From NCBI GenBank assembly GCA_040216555.1, contig JAVJOW010000014.1, positions 248,001-312,000 on the forward strand: DNA of 64,000 nucleotides, given 5' to 3'. The notes beneath the pieces were generated by a model. That model saw only the letters and a program-made list of their open reading frames with translations, made no database searches and was not told where the DNA came from. The DNA comes from Arenibacter sp040216555 (GTDB lineage Bacteria > Bacteroidota > Bacteroidia > Flavobacteriales > Flavobacteriaceae). Each line of letters begins with the position of its first letter. The first letter of the stretch is position 1. Position numbers and translations under genes: made by a program. This document shows positions 28,336-37,287 of the stretch, piece by piece.

Positions 28336-30213
28336 ATGAATGTAATCGATGTGGCAATTATAGTTGCCTATATAGTGTTGACTCTTTTTGTAGGTATTTG
28401 GGTTTCAAAAAAAGCATCCCAAGGGCTAAAGTCTTATTTTTTAGGGGGCAATAACATAAAATGGTATTATCTGGGACTTAGTAATGGTTCTGGCATGTTC
28501 GATGTTTCCGGTACGGCCTGGATGGTAGGAATTCTATTTTTGTATGGTGTAAAGAGTTTTATGTTCATGTGGCTTTGGCCCATTTGGAACCAAATCTTTG
28601 TGATGATGTTTTTGGCCGTTTGGATTAGGCGGTCCAATATTATGACGGGATCGGAATGGATACTTACCCGCTTTGGCGATGATAGGGCAGGGAGGGCTTC
28701 CCACAGTATAGTTGCCGTGTTTGCCATTGTTGCTGCCGTAGGTTTTATTGCTTATTTCTTTGAAGGTGTAGGTAAATTTTTGACCATTATTTTACCATGG
28801 GATATGACTTTGCACATAGGGGATCTGGTTTTATTGAACTCTGAACAGTCCTATGCCATGATAATTATATTTTTGACCACGATCTATACCGTAAAAGGTG
28901 GAATGTTCTCGGTGGTAGCTACAGAAGTTCTGCAATATATCATTATGGTTATTGCTGGAATACTTGTGGCAGGCTATGCTTTTTTTGCTTTCTCAGATGT
29001 AGAGATCAATTCGGTAATAAGCACCGAATGGAAAAACGTATTTTTCGGTTGGGAATTGGGAACCCATTGGGACAAAGAATTTCAAGCCTTTAATGATTTG
29101 ATCGATTCCGAAGGTTATAAGATGTTCGGGGCCTTGATAGGTATGACACTATTCAAGGGATTCTTTGCTAGCATTGCAGGGCCAACCCCTAGTTATGATC
29201 TTCAGAGGATATTGTCTACCAGAACGGTCAAAGATGCCGCGTATATGAGTGGTTTCACCAATTTGGTGTTGTTTATCCCTAGGTATTTGCTTATATCCGG
29301 GATCGTGGTCATCGCCTTGGTGGTGCTAACACCCGAAATGATCGCCAACCCTTCACTTACAGGTGCTGAATTGGAGGTGCTGCTTCCAAAAGTAATCAAT
29401 TTTCATGTGCCGGTAGGAATAAAGGGCTTGTTGTTAGCGGGGCTGCTCGCAGCTTTTATGTCTACTTTTTCTGCCTTTGTAAATGCGGGTCCTGCTTATT
29501 TGGTCAATGATATTTACAAAAAATACTTTAGGCCAAAGGCGTCACATAAACATTATATTAAGGTGAGTCATATAGCGTCGTTTTTGGTGGTTATTTTAGG
29601 CGTTATTATGGGATTTTTCGCAGATTCCATCAATTCCTTGACCCTTTGGATAACAAGTGCACTTTTTGGGGGCTATGTTGCGGCCAATTTTTTAAAATGG
29701 ATTTGGTGGAGATTTAACGGCTGGGGTTATTTTTGGGGTATGTTGTCCGGACTGATTGTTGCTTCCTTGCAATTTGTACTGGATAACAACAAGGGCAATT
29801 TTATGGAGGGTAGTTTATTGTACGATCTTTCCCATGTACACGCCATTTATCTTTTTCCAATCATTTTCGGGGTTTCCATGTTGGGCTCGTTTTTGGGAAC
29901 CTATTTTAGTCCCGCTACCGACAAGGAAGTACTAAAGGCGTTCTATAAAAATGTGAAACCTTGGGGTTGGTGGAATCCTGTTTATAAGGAATTGAAAGCA
30001 GAAGACCCCAGTTTTGAAAAGAATAATGATTTTTGGTGGGATATGATGAACTGTGCCATAGGTGTCATTTGGCAATCCAGTATGATCGTCCTCCCCATAT
30101 ATTTTATGATCAGGGATTACCCAAAAGCCATCATTGCTTTTGTTGTCTTTGGTATAACCTCCTCAATTCTAAAATTCACTTGGTTGGATAAGGTGAGGAA
30201 AATTCCCAATTAG
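28336..30213 (+). CDS. Sodium:solute symporter (SSS family)
   Basis: The 625-residue inner-membrane transporter has about 13-14 hydrophobic segments. Features of the SSS family are DVAIIVAYIVLTLFVGIWVSK at the start, the SKKASQGLKSYFLGG loop, SNGSGMFDVSGTAWMVG and a later LLAAFMSTFSAFVNAGPAYL helix with the Ser/Thr sodium site. It is 74 bp before the GH130 phosphorylase, so it most likely imports that enzyme's substrate (Man-beta-1,4-GlcNAc or a related mannoside) with sodium. The substrate is an inference from context. Confidence 0.9.
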   Translation: MNVIDVAIIVAYIVLTLFVGIWVSKKASQGLKSYFLGGNNIKWYYLGLSNGSGMFDVSGTAWMVGILFLYGVKSFMFMWLWPIWNQIFVMMFLAVWIRRSNIMTGSEWILTRFGDDRAGRASHSIVAVFAIVAAVGFIAYFFEGVGKFLTIILPWDMTLHIGDLVLLNSEQSYAMIIIFLTTIYTVKGGMFSVVATEVLQYIIMVIAGILVAGYAFFAFSDVEINSVISTEWKNVFFGWELGTHWDKEFQAFNDLIDSEGYKMFGALIGMTLFKGFFASIAGPTPSYDLQRILSTRTVKDAAYMSGFTNLVLFIPRYLLISGIVVIALVVLTPEMIANPSLTGAELEVLLPKVINFHVPVGIKGLLLAGLLAAFMSTFSAFVNAGPAYLVNDIYKKYFRPKASHKHYIKVSHIASFLVVILGVIMGFFADSINSLTLWITSALFGGYVAANFLKWIWWRFNGWGYFWGMLSGLIVASLQFVLDNNKGNFMEGSLLYDLSHVHAIYLFPIIFGVSMLGSFLGTYFSPATDKEVLKAFYKNVKPWGWWNPVYKELKAEDPSFEKNNDFWWDMMNCAIGVIWQSSMIVLPIYFMIRDYPKAIIAFVVFGITSSILKFTWLDKVRKIPN

Positions 30214-30287
30214 AATAAAATTGAATTGCCCTTGATTAAAGTATTGGATAGTTTAAATTAGAGATAAAAAAGGTTTAATAATAATTT

Positions 30288-31268
30288 ATGAATCAAAATA
30301 AAGTGAGTAACATTCCATGGCAAGAAAGGCCTTCCAAATGTGCAGATGTAGTTTGGCGATATACGGAAAATCCAGTGGTTAAGAGGGATGCTATTCCTTC
30401 TTCCAACAGTATTTTTAATAGTGCGGTAGTGCCATTTAAAGATGGTTTTGCTGGGGTATTCCGTTGTGATAACAAAGCGGTGCAAATGAATATTTTTGCC
30501 GGTTTTAGTAAGAATGGAGTAGATTGGGATATTAACCATGAGCCTATTCAGTTTCAAGCTGGTAATACCGATATGATCGAATCTGATTATAAATACGATC
30601 CTAGGGTGGTGTTTATAGAGGATAGGTATTGGATAACCTGGTGCAACGGATACAACGGTCCTACCATTGGTATTGGCTATACCTTCGATTTCAATGAATT
30701 TTTTCAATGTGAAAACGCCTTTTTGCCTTTTAATAGGAATGGCGTATTATTTCCGGAAAAAATAGATGGCAAATATGCAATGTTAAGTCGCCCAAGTGAT
30801 AATGGACATACCCCTTTTGGGGATATATACATTAGTTATAGTCCTGATATGAAATATTGGGGGGAACACCGCTGTGTAATGAAGGTGACTCCTTTTGTAG
30901 ACAGTGCATGGCAGTGTACCAAAATTGGGGCTGGGCCAATTCCCATACTGACCGATGAGGGCTGGTTGACCTTTTATCATGGGGTAATAAATACCTGCAA
31001 CGGATTTAGATATTCTATGGGAGCGGCAATTTTGGACAGGGAGCGTCCAGATCAGGTTTTATATAGAACCAAACCCTATTTATTATCTCCACAGACCAAT
31101 TATGAATGTGTAGGCGATGTGCCCAACGTGGTATTTCCATGTGCTGCATTGCATTCGATTGAAGAGGACAAGGTTGCTATATATTATGGGGCTGCGGATA
31201 CGGTTACCGGATTGGCTTTTGGACGTATATCTGAAATTGTAAAATTCACTAAGGAGAATAGTTTGTAA
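30288..31268 (+). CDS. GH130 beta-1,4-mannoside phosphorylase, Man-GlcNAc type
   Basis: The 326-residue cytoplasmic enzyme has no signal peptide. It has the five-bladed GH130 motifs: SNSIFNSAVVPFKDGFAGVF, YKYDPRVVFIEDRYWITWCN with proton-donor Asp at 104, FNRNGVLFPEKIDGKYAML, SRPSDNGHTPFGDI, TKIGAGPIPI and YECVGDVPNVVFPCA. The sequence closely recalls the characterised subfamily-2 phosphorylases (UhgbMP and BT1033 type) that cleave Man-beta-1,4-GlcNAc with phosphate to mannose-1-phosphate and GlcNAc, the core of N-glycans. The neighbours GH20, GH92 and GH29 agree with that substrate. The subfamily call is from memory of the sequence and needs a tree. Confidence 0.9.
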   Translation: MNQNKVSNIPWQERPSKCADVVWRYTENPVVKRDAIPSSNSIFNSAVVPFKDGFAGVFRCDNKAVQMNIFAGFSKNGVDWDINHEPIQFQAGNTDMIESDYKYDPRVVFIEDRYWITWCNGYNGPTIGIGYTFDFNEFFQCENAFLPFNRNGVLFPEKIDGKYAMLSRPSDNGHTPFGDIYISYSPDMKYWGEHRCVMKVTPFVDSAWQCTKIGAGPIPILTDEGWLTFYHGVINTCNGFRYSMGAAILDRERPDQVLYRTKPYLLSPQTNYECVGDVPNVVFPCAALHSIEEDKVAIYYGAADTVTGLAFGRISEIVKFTKENSL

Positions 31269-31324
31269 TCCCTGTTTTTCCGCACGGCACTTGCTTTTTA
31301 AATAGAAACAATAAAAATTAAAAT

Positions 31325-32398
31325 ATGAAGACCTCTATTTCTATCAAAATCAGAACCTGGTCATTGGCCCTTGTGCTTTTGTGCCTTGGCATTACTACCG
31401 TAAAAGGGCAAGAGCTTGTACCAAGAAACTATATTGCATTTAAGGCAAGTGAAACACTTGTTATAGATGGGAAAGCGGATGATGAGTCCTGGCAAAAAGC
31501 CCCTTGGTCGCAGGATTATATCGATATCGAAGGTAAACTGATACCTGATTACAGGACTAGGATGAAAATGTTATGGGATAATGACTACCTATATGTTTTG
31601 GCAGAATTGGAGGAACCTCATGTTTGGGCTACTTTAAAACAACGGGACACCATTATTTTTTACAACAATGATTTTGAGATTTTTATAGACCCGGACGGGG
31701 ATACCCACAATTATTATGAATATGAAATGAATGCCCATAATACATTGTGGGACTTGTTTTTGACAAAGCCGTATAGGAACCACGGCAAGGTGGTGGATAG
31801 CTGGGATATACAGGGGGTGAAATCGGCAGTAAGTATCGATGGCACCTTAAATGATTCCTCGGACACGGACAAAGGATGGACGGTGGAAATAGCCATTCCT
31901 TGGAAGGTGATCACTGAGGCAAGCAGCGGTGGCCAAGTACCCGAAAACGATTTTTGGAGAATCAACTTCTCCAGGGTAAATTGGAAATTTGATCTTACGG
32001 ATGGACGCTATTCCAGGAAAAAAGACGATAACGGAAAGTTTATGCCCGAATATAACTGGGTTTGGTCACCTCAAGGAGTTATAAATATGCACGAGCCGGA
32101 GCATTGGGGCTACGTATATTTTTCTTCCGAGGAAGCAGGTGGAAAGGCCAATTTTTCAATTCCACAGGACGACTATATTAAATGGTATTTGTATTCACTT
32201 TACAGAGGAGTTTTACAAGGGAAAAAGGACGCTGAGAAGTTGGTGGCAATGCCCAAAACCATTTTGGGAAAGGCCATAAAACCAAGTCTGGAAAAACATA
32301 GATTTGGATACAATATATGGGTAAAAAGTCCATTTACGGGAAAAATTTTGACAATCAGGGAAGATGGGGAATTCCGTAGTATGGATGAAAAGAAGTAA
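31325..32398 (+). CDS. Secreted CBM9-like carbohydrate-binding protein
   Basis: The 357-residue protein has a signal peptide (about 1-29, ending VKGQ). Its CBM9-like domain shows VIDGKADDESWQKAPW, LWDNDYLYVLAELEEP, NNDFEIFIDPDGDTHNYYE, GWTVEIAIPW and WRINFSRVNW. A helical C-terminal tail of about 90 residues, unlike the paralogue at 5619-6545, contains KWYLYSLYRG. Placed 56 bp after GH130 and 51 bp before GH20, it probably binds glycan or glycoprotein in the periplasm for this locus. No catalytic residues are recognised. Confidence 0.82.
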   Translation: MKTSISIKIRTWSLALVLLCLGITTVKGQELVPRNYIAFKASETLVIDGKADDESWQKAPWSQDYIDIEGKLIPDYRTRMKMLWDNDYLYVLAELEEPHVWATLKQRDTIIFYNNDFEIFIDPDGDTHNYYEYEMNAHNTLWDLFLTKPYRNHGKVVDSWDIQGVKSAVSIDGTLNDSSDTDKGWTVEIAIPWKVITEASSGGQVPENDFWRINFSRVNWKFDLTDGRYSRKKDDNGKFMPEYNWVWSPQGVINMHEPEHWGYVYFSSEEAGGKANFSIPQDDYIKWYLYSLYRGVLQGKKDAEKLVAMPKTILGKAIKPSLEKHRFGYNIWVKSPFTGKILTIREDGEFRSMDEKK

Positions 32399-32449
32399 AC
32401 CTTTCTTCAAAATTTTGGGTAGGTTTTAGTAAATAATAAAGGAAGTTAA

Positions 32450-34777
32450 ATGAAAAAGATATTGTTTCAAGGTTTAGGGGTATTTCTATTGGTTCTTGCT
32501 GTAGGATGTGGAGAAGAAAGTAAAACCAATTTTACGGAGAATGATATAAATATTGTTCCCAAACCTTTGGAAATGAAATTAAACCAAGGGGCCTTTAGGT
32601 TTACCAAGGACACAAAATTTGTCGTGCAGAATGATCAAGCTGAGGTTTTGGAGATATTGCAAAATAAATTTGTTTCGGCAGCAGGATGGAACTTGGAGGT
32701 AGTGAACAGGACACCAAGTAGCAATTTTGTACAATTATCCACAGATTCGTCCCTGGCCGACGAGGGCTATAACCTAAAGGTGACAGAGAATCAGGTAATT
32801 ATTAATGCCAATGGCCAAAATGGATTTTTGTATGGTTTGGAAACAATTAGGCAATTACTTCCAGTCGCCATAGAAAGTAAAAGTGTAGTCCACAATATTG
32901 AATGGGATATTCCCAATGTCGAAATCGAGGATAGCCCCCGTTTTAAATGGAGAGGTTTTATGTTGGATGTTTCCAGACATTTTTTTGACAAGGATTATGT
33001 TTTGGCCACTATAGACCAATTGGCCTTGTTGAAAATGAACACCCTCCACCTACATTTGGTCGATGACCAGGGTTGGCGTATAGAAATAAAAAAGTACCCA
33101 AAATTAACAGAAGTAGGGGGCTTTAGGGTGGGTCAGGAAGATAAACCCTGGAATGCCAGGCCTACAGCCGAATTGGGCACAAACGCTACCTATGGTGGGT
33201 TCTATACCCAGGAAGATATTAAAGAAATTGTTGCTTATGCCAGTAGTAGGGGAGTAACGGTAGTTCCGGAAATAGAAATGCCGGCACACGTAATGAGTGC
33301 CATAGCTGCATACCCTGAATTATCCTGTTTTCAAAAACCTATTATGGTCCCTTCTGGAGGAGTGTGGCCCATAACCGAAATTTACTGTCCAGGAAAAGAT
33401 ACCACCTTTGAATTTTTGGAAAATGTATTGTTGGAAGTAATGGAATTGTTCCCTTCACAATATATCCATGTTGGAGGCGATGAGGCCACCAAGACCAATT
33501 GGAAAACATGTCCGGATTGCAAAAAAAGAATTCAAGTAGAAGGACTTGAAAATGTTGAGGAGTTGCAAAGCTACTTTATTCAACGGATGGAACGTTTTTT
33601 AAGTTCCAAGGGAAGAATTTTATTGGGTTGGGATGAAATATTGGAAGGCGGTTTGGCTCCTGGCGCTACCGTTATGAGTTGGCGTGGAGTAAAAGGTGGC
33701 TTGGAAGCCTCCGAAGCTGGTCATGATGTAGTGATGACCCCTAATTCACATTGTTATTTTGATTATTATCAAGGAGATCAAGATGCTGAACCTTTGGCTT
33801 GGGGAGGTAACTTGCCCCTGAGCAAGGTTTATCAATTTGACCCTGTCGTCGGGGGGATGAGCGAGGAGCAGGCCAAACATGTTTTAGGAGGGCAGGCCAA
33901 TTTATGGACAGAATATGTTCCTTCCAAAGCTCAGGCGGAGTATATGACCTATCCGCGTTTGGCTGCTTTGGCAGAAGCTGTATGGAGTAGTAAGGGCAAC
34001 AGAAATTGGGACGATTTTTCAAACAGGGTTGGCAGTCTATTTCAAAGATATGGTATAATGGGAGTCAATTATGCCAAAAGTGCCTTTCAGGTAACTACTG
34101 AAACTTCGATCAATACTGAAACGGGTATTATTTCAATCGCCCTTAAATCAGAATTTCCCCAGGCGGATATTCGGTTTTCCCTAGATGGGAGCGATATTAC
34201 TTCGTCCTCGGAAACATATTCCGCTCCTCTAGATATTGATAGGACAACTAAAATCAAAGCACAAGTTTTTAATGATGGTGAACCTGTGGGTGCCCTTTTT
34301 GAGAAAACTATTCAATATCATAAGGCTGTGGGGAAACCAGTAACCTATTTAAATAACTATCATGATAGTTATAAGGGAGCTGAAGATTTGGGGATGGTAA
34401 ATGTAGTTCGCGGGTCCAAAAATTTTCACGACGGACAATGGCAAGGATGGTTGGGTGACGATATGGAATTGGTAATCGACCTGGAATCTCCAACGGAGAT
34501 TGAAAAGATCAGTGTAGGGACATTGGAAAACCAAGGTTCTGGAATTTATTTTCCTGTCCAAGTTGAGGTTTTCCTTTCGGATGATGGTAAATCCTATAGA
34601 AATGCAGGAATCGTAAAGCGGGAATATGCGGTAAACAATGGTTCGGAATTAAAGGATTTTGTGGTAGAAGTAGGGAAACAGACCTCTAGATATATTAAGG
34701 TAAAGGCAACAAACTTAGGTTCTTCGCCTGCAGGAGGTGGCTCATGGATGTTTGTTGATGAGGTAGTCGTGGAATAA
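32450..34777 (+). CDS. GH20 beta-N-acetylhexosaminidase lipoprotein with discoidin tail
   Basis: The 775-residue enzyme removes terminal beta-GlcNAc or GalNAc with substrate-assisted catalysis. The lipobox Cys is at about 20 (AVGC). A GH20b domain (35-155) precedes the GH20 barrel (about 155-510) with RGFMLDVSRHFF, LHLVDDQGWRIEIKKYP, and the catalytic Asp-Glu pair D344-E345 in HVGGDEATKTNW. An FN3-associated/chitobiase-C-like domain (IRFSLDGSDITSSSETYS) and a discoidin-like domain ending SWMFVDEVVVE follow. It is probably exposed on the outer membrane or in the periplasm. In this locus it would strip antennary GlcNAc. Confidence 0.94.
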   Translation: MKKILFQGLGVFLLVLAVGCGEESKTNFTENDINIVPKPLEMKLNQGAFRFTKDTKFVVQNDQAEVLEILQNKFVSAAGWNLEVVNRTPSSNFVQLSTDSSLADEGYNLKVTENQVIINANGQNGFLYGLETIRQLLPVAIESKSVVHNIEWDIPNVEIEDSPRFKWRGFMLDVSRHFFDKDYVLATIDQLALLKMNTLHLHLVDDQGWRIEIKKYPKLTEVGGFRVGQEDKPWNARPTAELGTNATYGGFYTQEDIKEIVAYASSRGVTVVPEIEMPAHVMSAIAAYPELSCFQKPIMVPSGGVWPITEIYCPGKDTTFEFLENVLLEVMELFPSQYIHVGGDEATKTNWKTCPDCKKRIQVEGLENVEELQSYFIQRMERFLSSKGRILLGWDEILEGGLAPGATVMSWRGVKGGLEASEAGHDVVMTPNSHCYFDYYQGDQDAEPLAWGGNLPLSKVYQFDPVVGGMSEEQAKHVLGGQANLWTEYVPSKAQAEYMTYPRLAALAEAVWSSKGNRNWDDFSNRVGSLFQRYGIMGVNYAKSAFQVTTETSINTETGIISIALKSEFPQADIRFSLDGSDITSSSETYSAPLDIDRTTKIKAQVFNDGEPVGALFEKTIQYHKAVGKPVTYLNNYHDSYKGAEDLGMVNVVRGSKNFHDGQWQGWLGDDMELVIDLESPTEIEKISVGTLENQGSGIYFPVQVEVFLSDDGKSYRNAGIVKREYAVNNGSELKDFVVEVGKQTSRYIKVKATNLGSSPAGGGSWMFVDEVVVE

Positions 34778-35022
34778 TTGGAAAGCTGGGGAAACATACC
34801 CTTAGCTCCTTTCAAAAGGAGAATTAATGTTGGTTGGATCAATCTCTTCGGGCTTGTTTTCCAATGCTTGAATAATAATAAGAGGAAAGTCCGAAAAACC
34901 AAGGTTTTCTTTTCAATGGTTTAATTTAATAAAGGAGGATTGGTAGACTCCACAACTGATACGGGGTGTGTAAATTTAAGATTGAAGACTGATCAACATA
35001 GGCATAATTAGCAAAAAGAACA

Positions 35023-37269
35023 ATGAGATTACAACGTATATTATTATTATTATTAATACTGACAGTTTTTACCCTTGGGGCCTATGCTCAAAAACAACCC
35101 GTAGATTATGTGAATCCCTTTATAGGCACTTCAAATTTTGGGACCACCAATCCCGGGCCTATTGCGGTAAGGGGTATGGTAAGTGTATCTCCCTTTAATG
35201 TGGCGGGACCTAAAAATTTACCTTTGGAAAAAGACAGTCGATGGTTGTCCACACCTTATGTACAGGAGAACACATTCTTAACAGGATTCAGTCACGTTAA
35301 TCTAAGTGGGGTGGGCTGTCCGGAACTAGGGGTAATCTTGGCCATGCCCACCACAGGTGATCTTGAAGTTGATTATTTAAAGTACGGCACCTCTTATTCC
35401 AATGAGGTTTCTAAAGTTGGATACTATTCCAATACTTTGGATGATTATAATATAAAAGTAGAGGCCACAGCAACCACTAGAGTGGGGGTAAGCAAATATT
35501 TCTTTCCTAAAGGGGATGCCAATATTCTCATAAATCTAGGCTTGGGCCTCACCAATGAACAAGGTGCTTCTATCAGGGTAGTTTCATCAACCGAAGTTGA
35601 AGGGGTTCGTTCTGTTGGTTCATTTTGTTATTACAAACCAGAGGAAGCATATCCGGTATACTTTGTAGCACGGTTCTCCCGGCCTGCGGACGAATTTGGG
35701 GTCTGGAAAAAACCAACGACCTACAAAGGTGCCGAGGCGGAATGGATGGGTTACAACGGAAAGACACGGGTAATGCCAGGGTATGCCATGGAAGTTGTAG
35801 GGGATAGCATTGGCAGTTATATGCGGTATAATTTTAGAGAACCTACGGTAGTTGAAATGAAGGTTGGGATCTCCTATGTCAGCATTGAAAATGCCCGTGA
35901 AAACCTGGAAAAGGAAACATCAACGCGAAGTTTTGACCAAATTCGGGCAGAGTCCAAGGAAAATTGGAACGAATATTTATCCAAAATTGAGGTAGAAGGA
36001 GGTGCTGAAGAAGATAAGGTCAAGTTTTATTCGGCCCTTTACCACACTTTAATACATCCCAGTACCCTAAATGATTATAATGGGGACTATCCCAAAATGA
36101 GAACTAGGGAAACCTTAAGGACCCAGGATACCAGATATACCGTATTTTCTCTATGGGATACCTATCGGAATTTACATCAGCTTATGAGTTTGGTCTATCC
36201 AAGACAGCAATCCAATATGGTGAAGAGTATGTTGCAAATCTACGATGAGAGCGGATGGTTGCCAAAATGGGAGTTAAATGCCACGGAAACCACTACCATG
36301 GTAGGGGATCCGGCAGGGATTGTTATCGCTGATACCTATTTGAAGGGTATTAGGGATTTTGATGTGGAAAAGGCTTATACAGCAATGATCAAAAGTGCAG
36401 ATCAGATTCAAGATAATCCCCTTCGCCCGGGACTAAAGGATTATTTGGAAAAGGGATACCTTACCACCAAAACAACCAATAGTGGATCTGTCTCTACCAC
36501 CCAGGAATACAATATTTCAGATTATGCCATAGCCCAGTTGGCCATGGCCCTAGGTAAAAAGAGGGACTATCAACGCTTCTCCAAAAGGTCCATTTCATAT
36601 AGGAATCTTTTCGACAAGGAATTTAATCTTTTAAGGCCTAGGAATGATGATGGATCATGGTTGACTCCCTATAACCCGGAAGCCGGGGCCAACTTTGTAA
36701 AAAATCTAGGATTCATTGAAGGCAATGCCTGGCAGTATTCATTTATGGTCACCCATGATGCCAATGGTCTTATGAAACTTATGGGCGGGGCAAAACCTTT
36801 TGCAAATAGATTACAGGATGTGTTTGATAAAGGGCATTTTGATATGGCCAATGAACCGGATATCGCTTATCCCTATTTGTTCAATTATGTAAAAGGAGAG
36901 GAAAGACGGACCCAGAAAATGGTTTCCGACTTACTGGATACATATTATAAGAATTCACCTGATGGACTTCCGGGAAATGATGATACGGGTACCATGTCTG
37001 CCTGGGCCGTTTTTTCAATGATGGGGATATACCCTATAAGTCCGGCAAATGCAATTTATACTATAACAACCCCACGTTTTAATAAGATAACCATACATTT
37101 GGATAGTGCTTATTATCAACAGGAAAAAATTACTATAATTTCAAACTTTTCCGAGCAAAACCGCTTTATTGAAAATATTAAGATTGAGGGAAAACCACAT
37201 AAAAAATATTTTATAAGCCATGATGAATTGGTTAACGGCAAAACTCTGGAGTTGAAATTGAACAAATAG
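35023..37269 (+). CDS. GH92 alpha-mannosidase
   Basis: The 748-residue secreted enzyme has a signal peptide (1-22, ending GAYAQ) and then the GH92 start VDYVNPFIGTSNFG. Other family motifs are TGFSHVNLSGVGCPELG, YHTLIHPSTLNDYNGDYPKM, TVFSLWDTYRNLHQLMSLV, GWLPKWELNATETTTMVGDP, EGNAWQYSFMVTHD and GNDDTGTMSAWAVFSMMGIY. GH92 enzymes are calcium-dependent exo-alpha-mannosidases (alpha-1,2, -1,3, -1,4 or -1,6) that trim N-glycans. The linkage cannot be told by eye. It starts a tight group with DUF4838 (gap 12-18 bp) and GH29 (gap 11 bp). Confidence 0.95.
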   Translation: MRLQRILLLLLILTVFTLGAYAQKQPVDYVNPFIGTSNFGTTNPGPIAVRGMVSVSPFNVAGPKNLPLEKDSRWLSTPYVQENTFLTGFSHVNLSGVGCPELGVILAMPTTGDLEVDYLKYGTSYSNEVSKVGYYSNTLDDYNIKVEATATTRVGVSKYFFPKGDANILINLGLGLTNEQGASIRVVSSTEVEGVRSVGSFCYYKPEEAYPVYFVARFSRPADEFGVWKKPTTYKGAEAEWMGYNGKTRVMPGYAMEVVGDSIGSYMRYNFREPTVVEMKVGISYVSIENARENLEKETSTRSFDQIRAESKENWNEYLSKIEVEGGAEEDKVKFYSALYHTLIHPSTLNDYNGDYPKMRTRETLRTQDTRYTVFSLWDTYRNLHQLMSLVYPRQQSNMVKSMLQIYDESGWLPKWELNATETTTMVGDPAGIVIADTYLKGIRDFDVEKAYTAMIKSADQIQDNPLRPGLKDYLEKGYLTTKTTNSGSVSTTQEYNISDYAIAQLAMALGKKRDYQRFSKRSISYRNLFDKEFNLLRPRNDDGSWLTPYNPEAGANFVKNLGFIEGNAWQYSFMVTHDANGLMKLMGGAKPFANRLQDVFDKGHFDMANEPDIAYPYLFNYVKGEERRTQKMVSDLLDTYYKNSPDGLPGNDDTGTMSAWAVFSMMGIYPISPANAIYTITTPRFNKITIHLDSAYYQQEKITIISNFSEQNRFIENIKIEGKPHKKYFISHDELVNGKTLELKLNK

Positions 37270-37287
37270 GTCAAAATCACATTGAGA

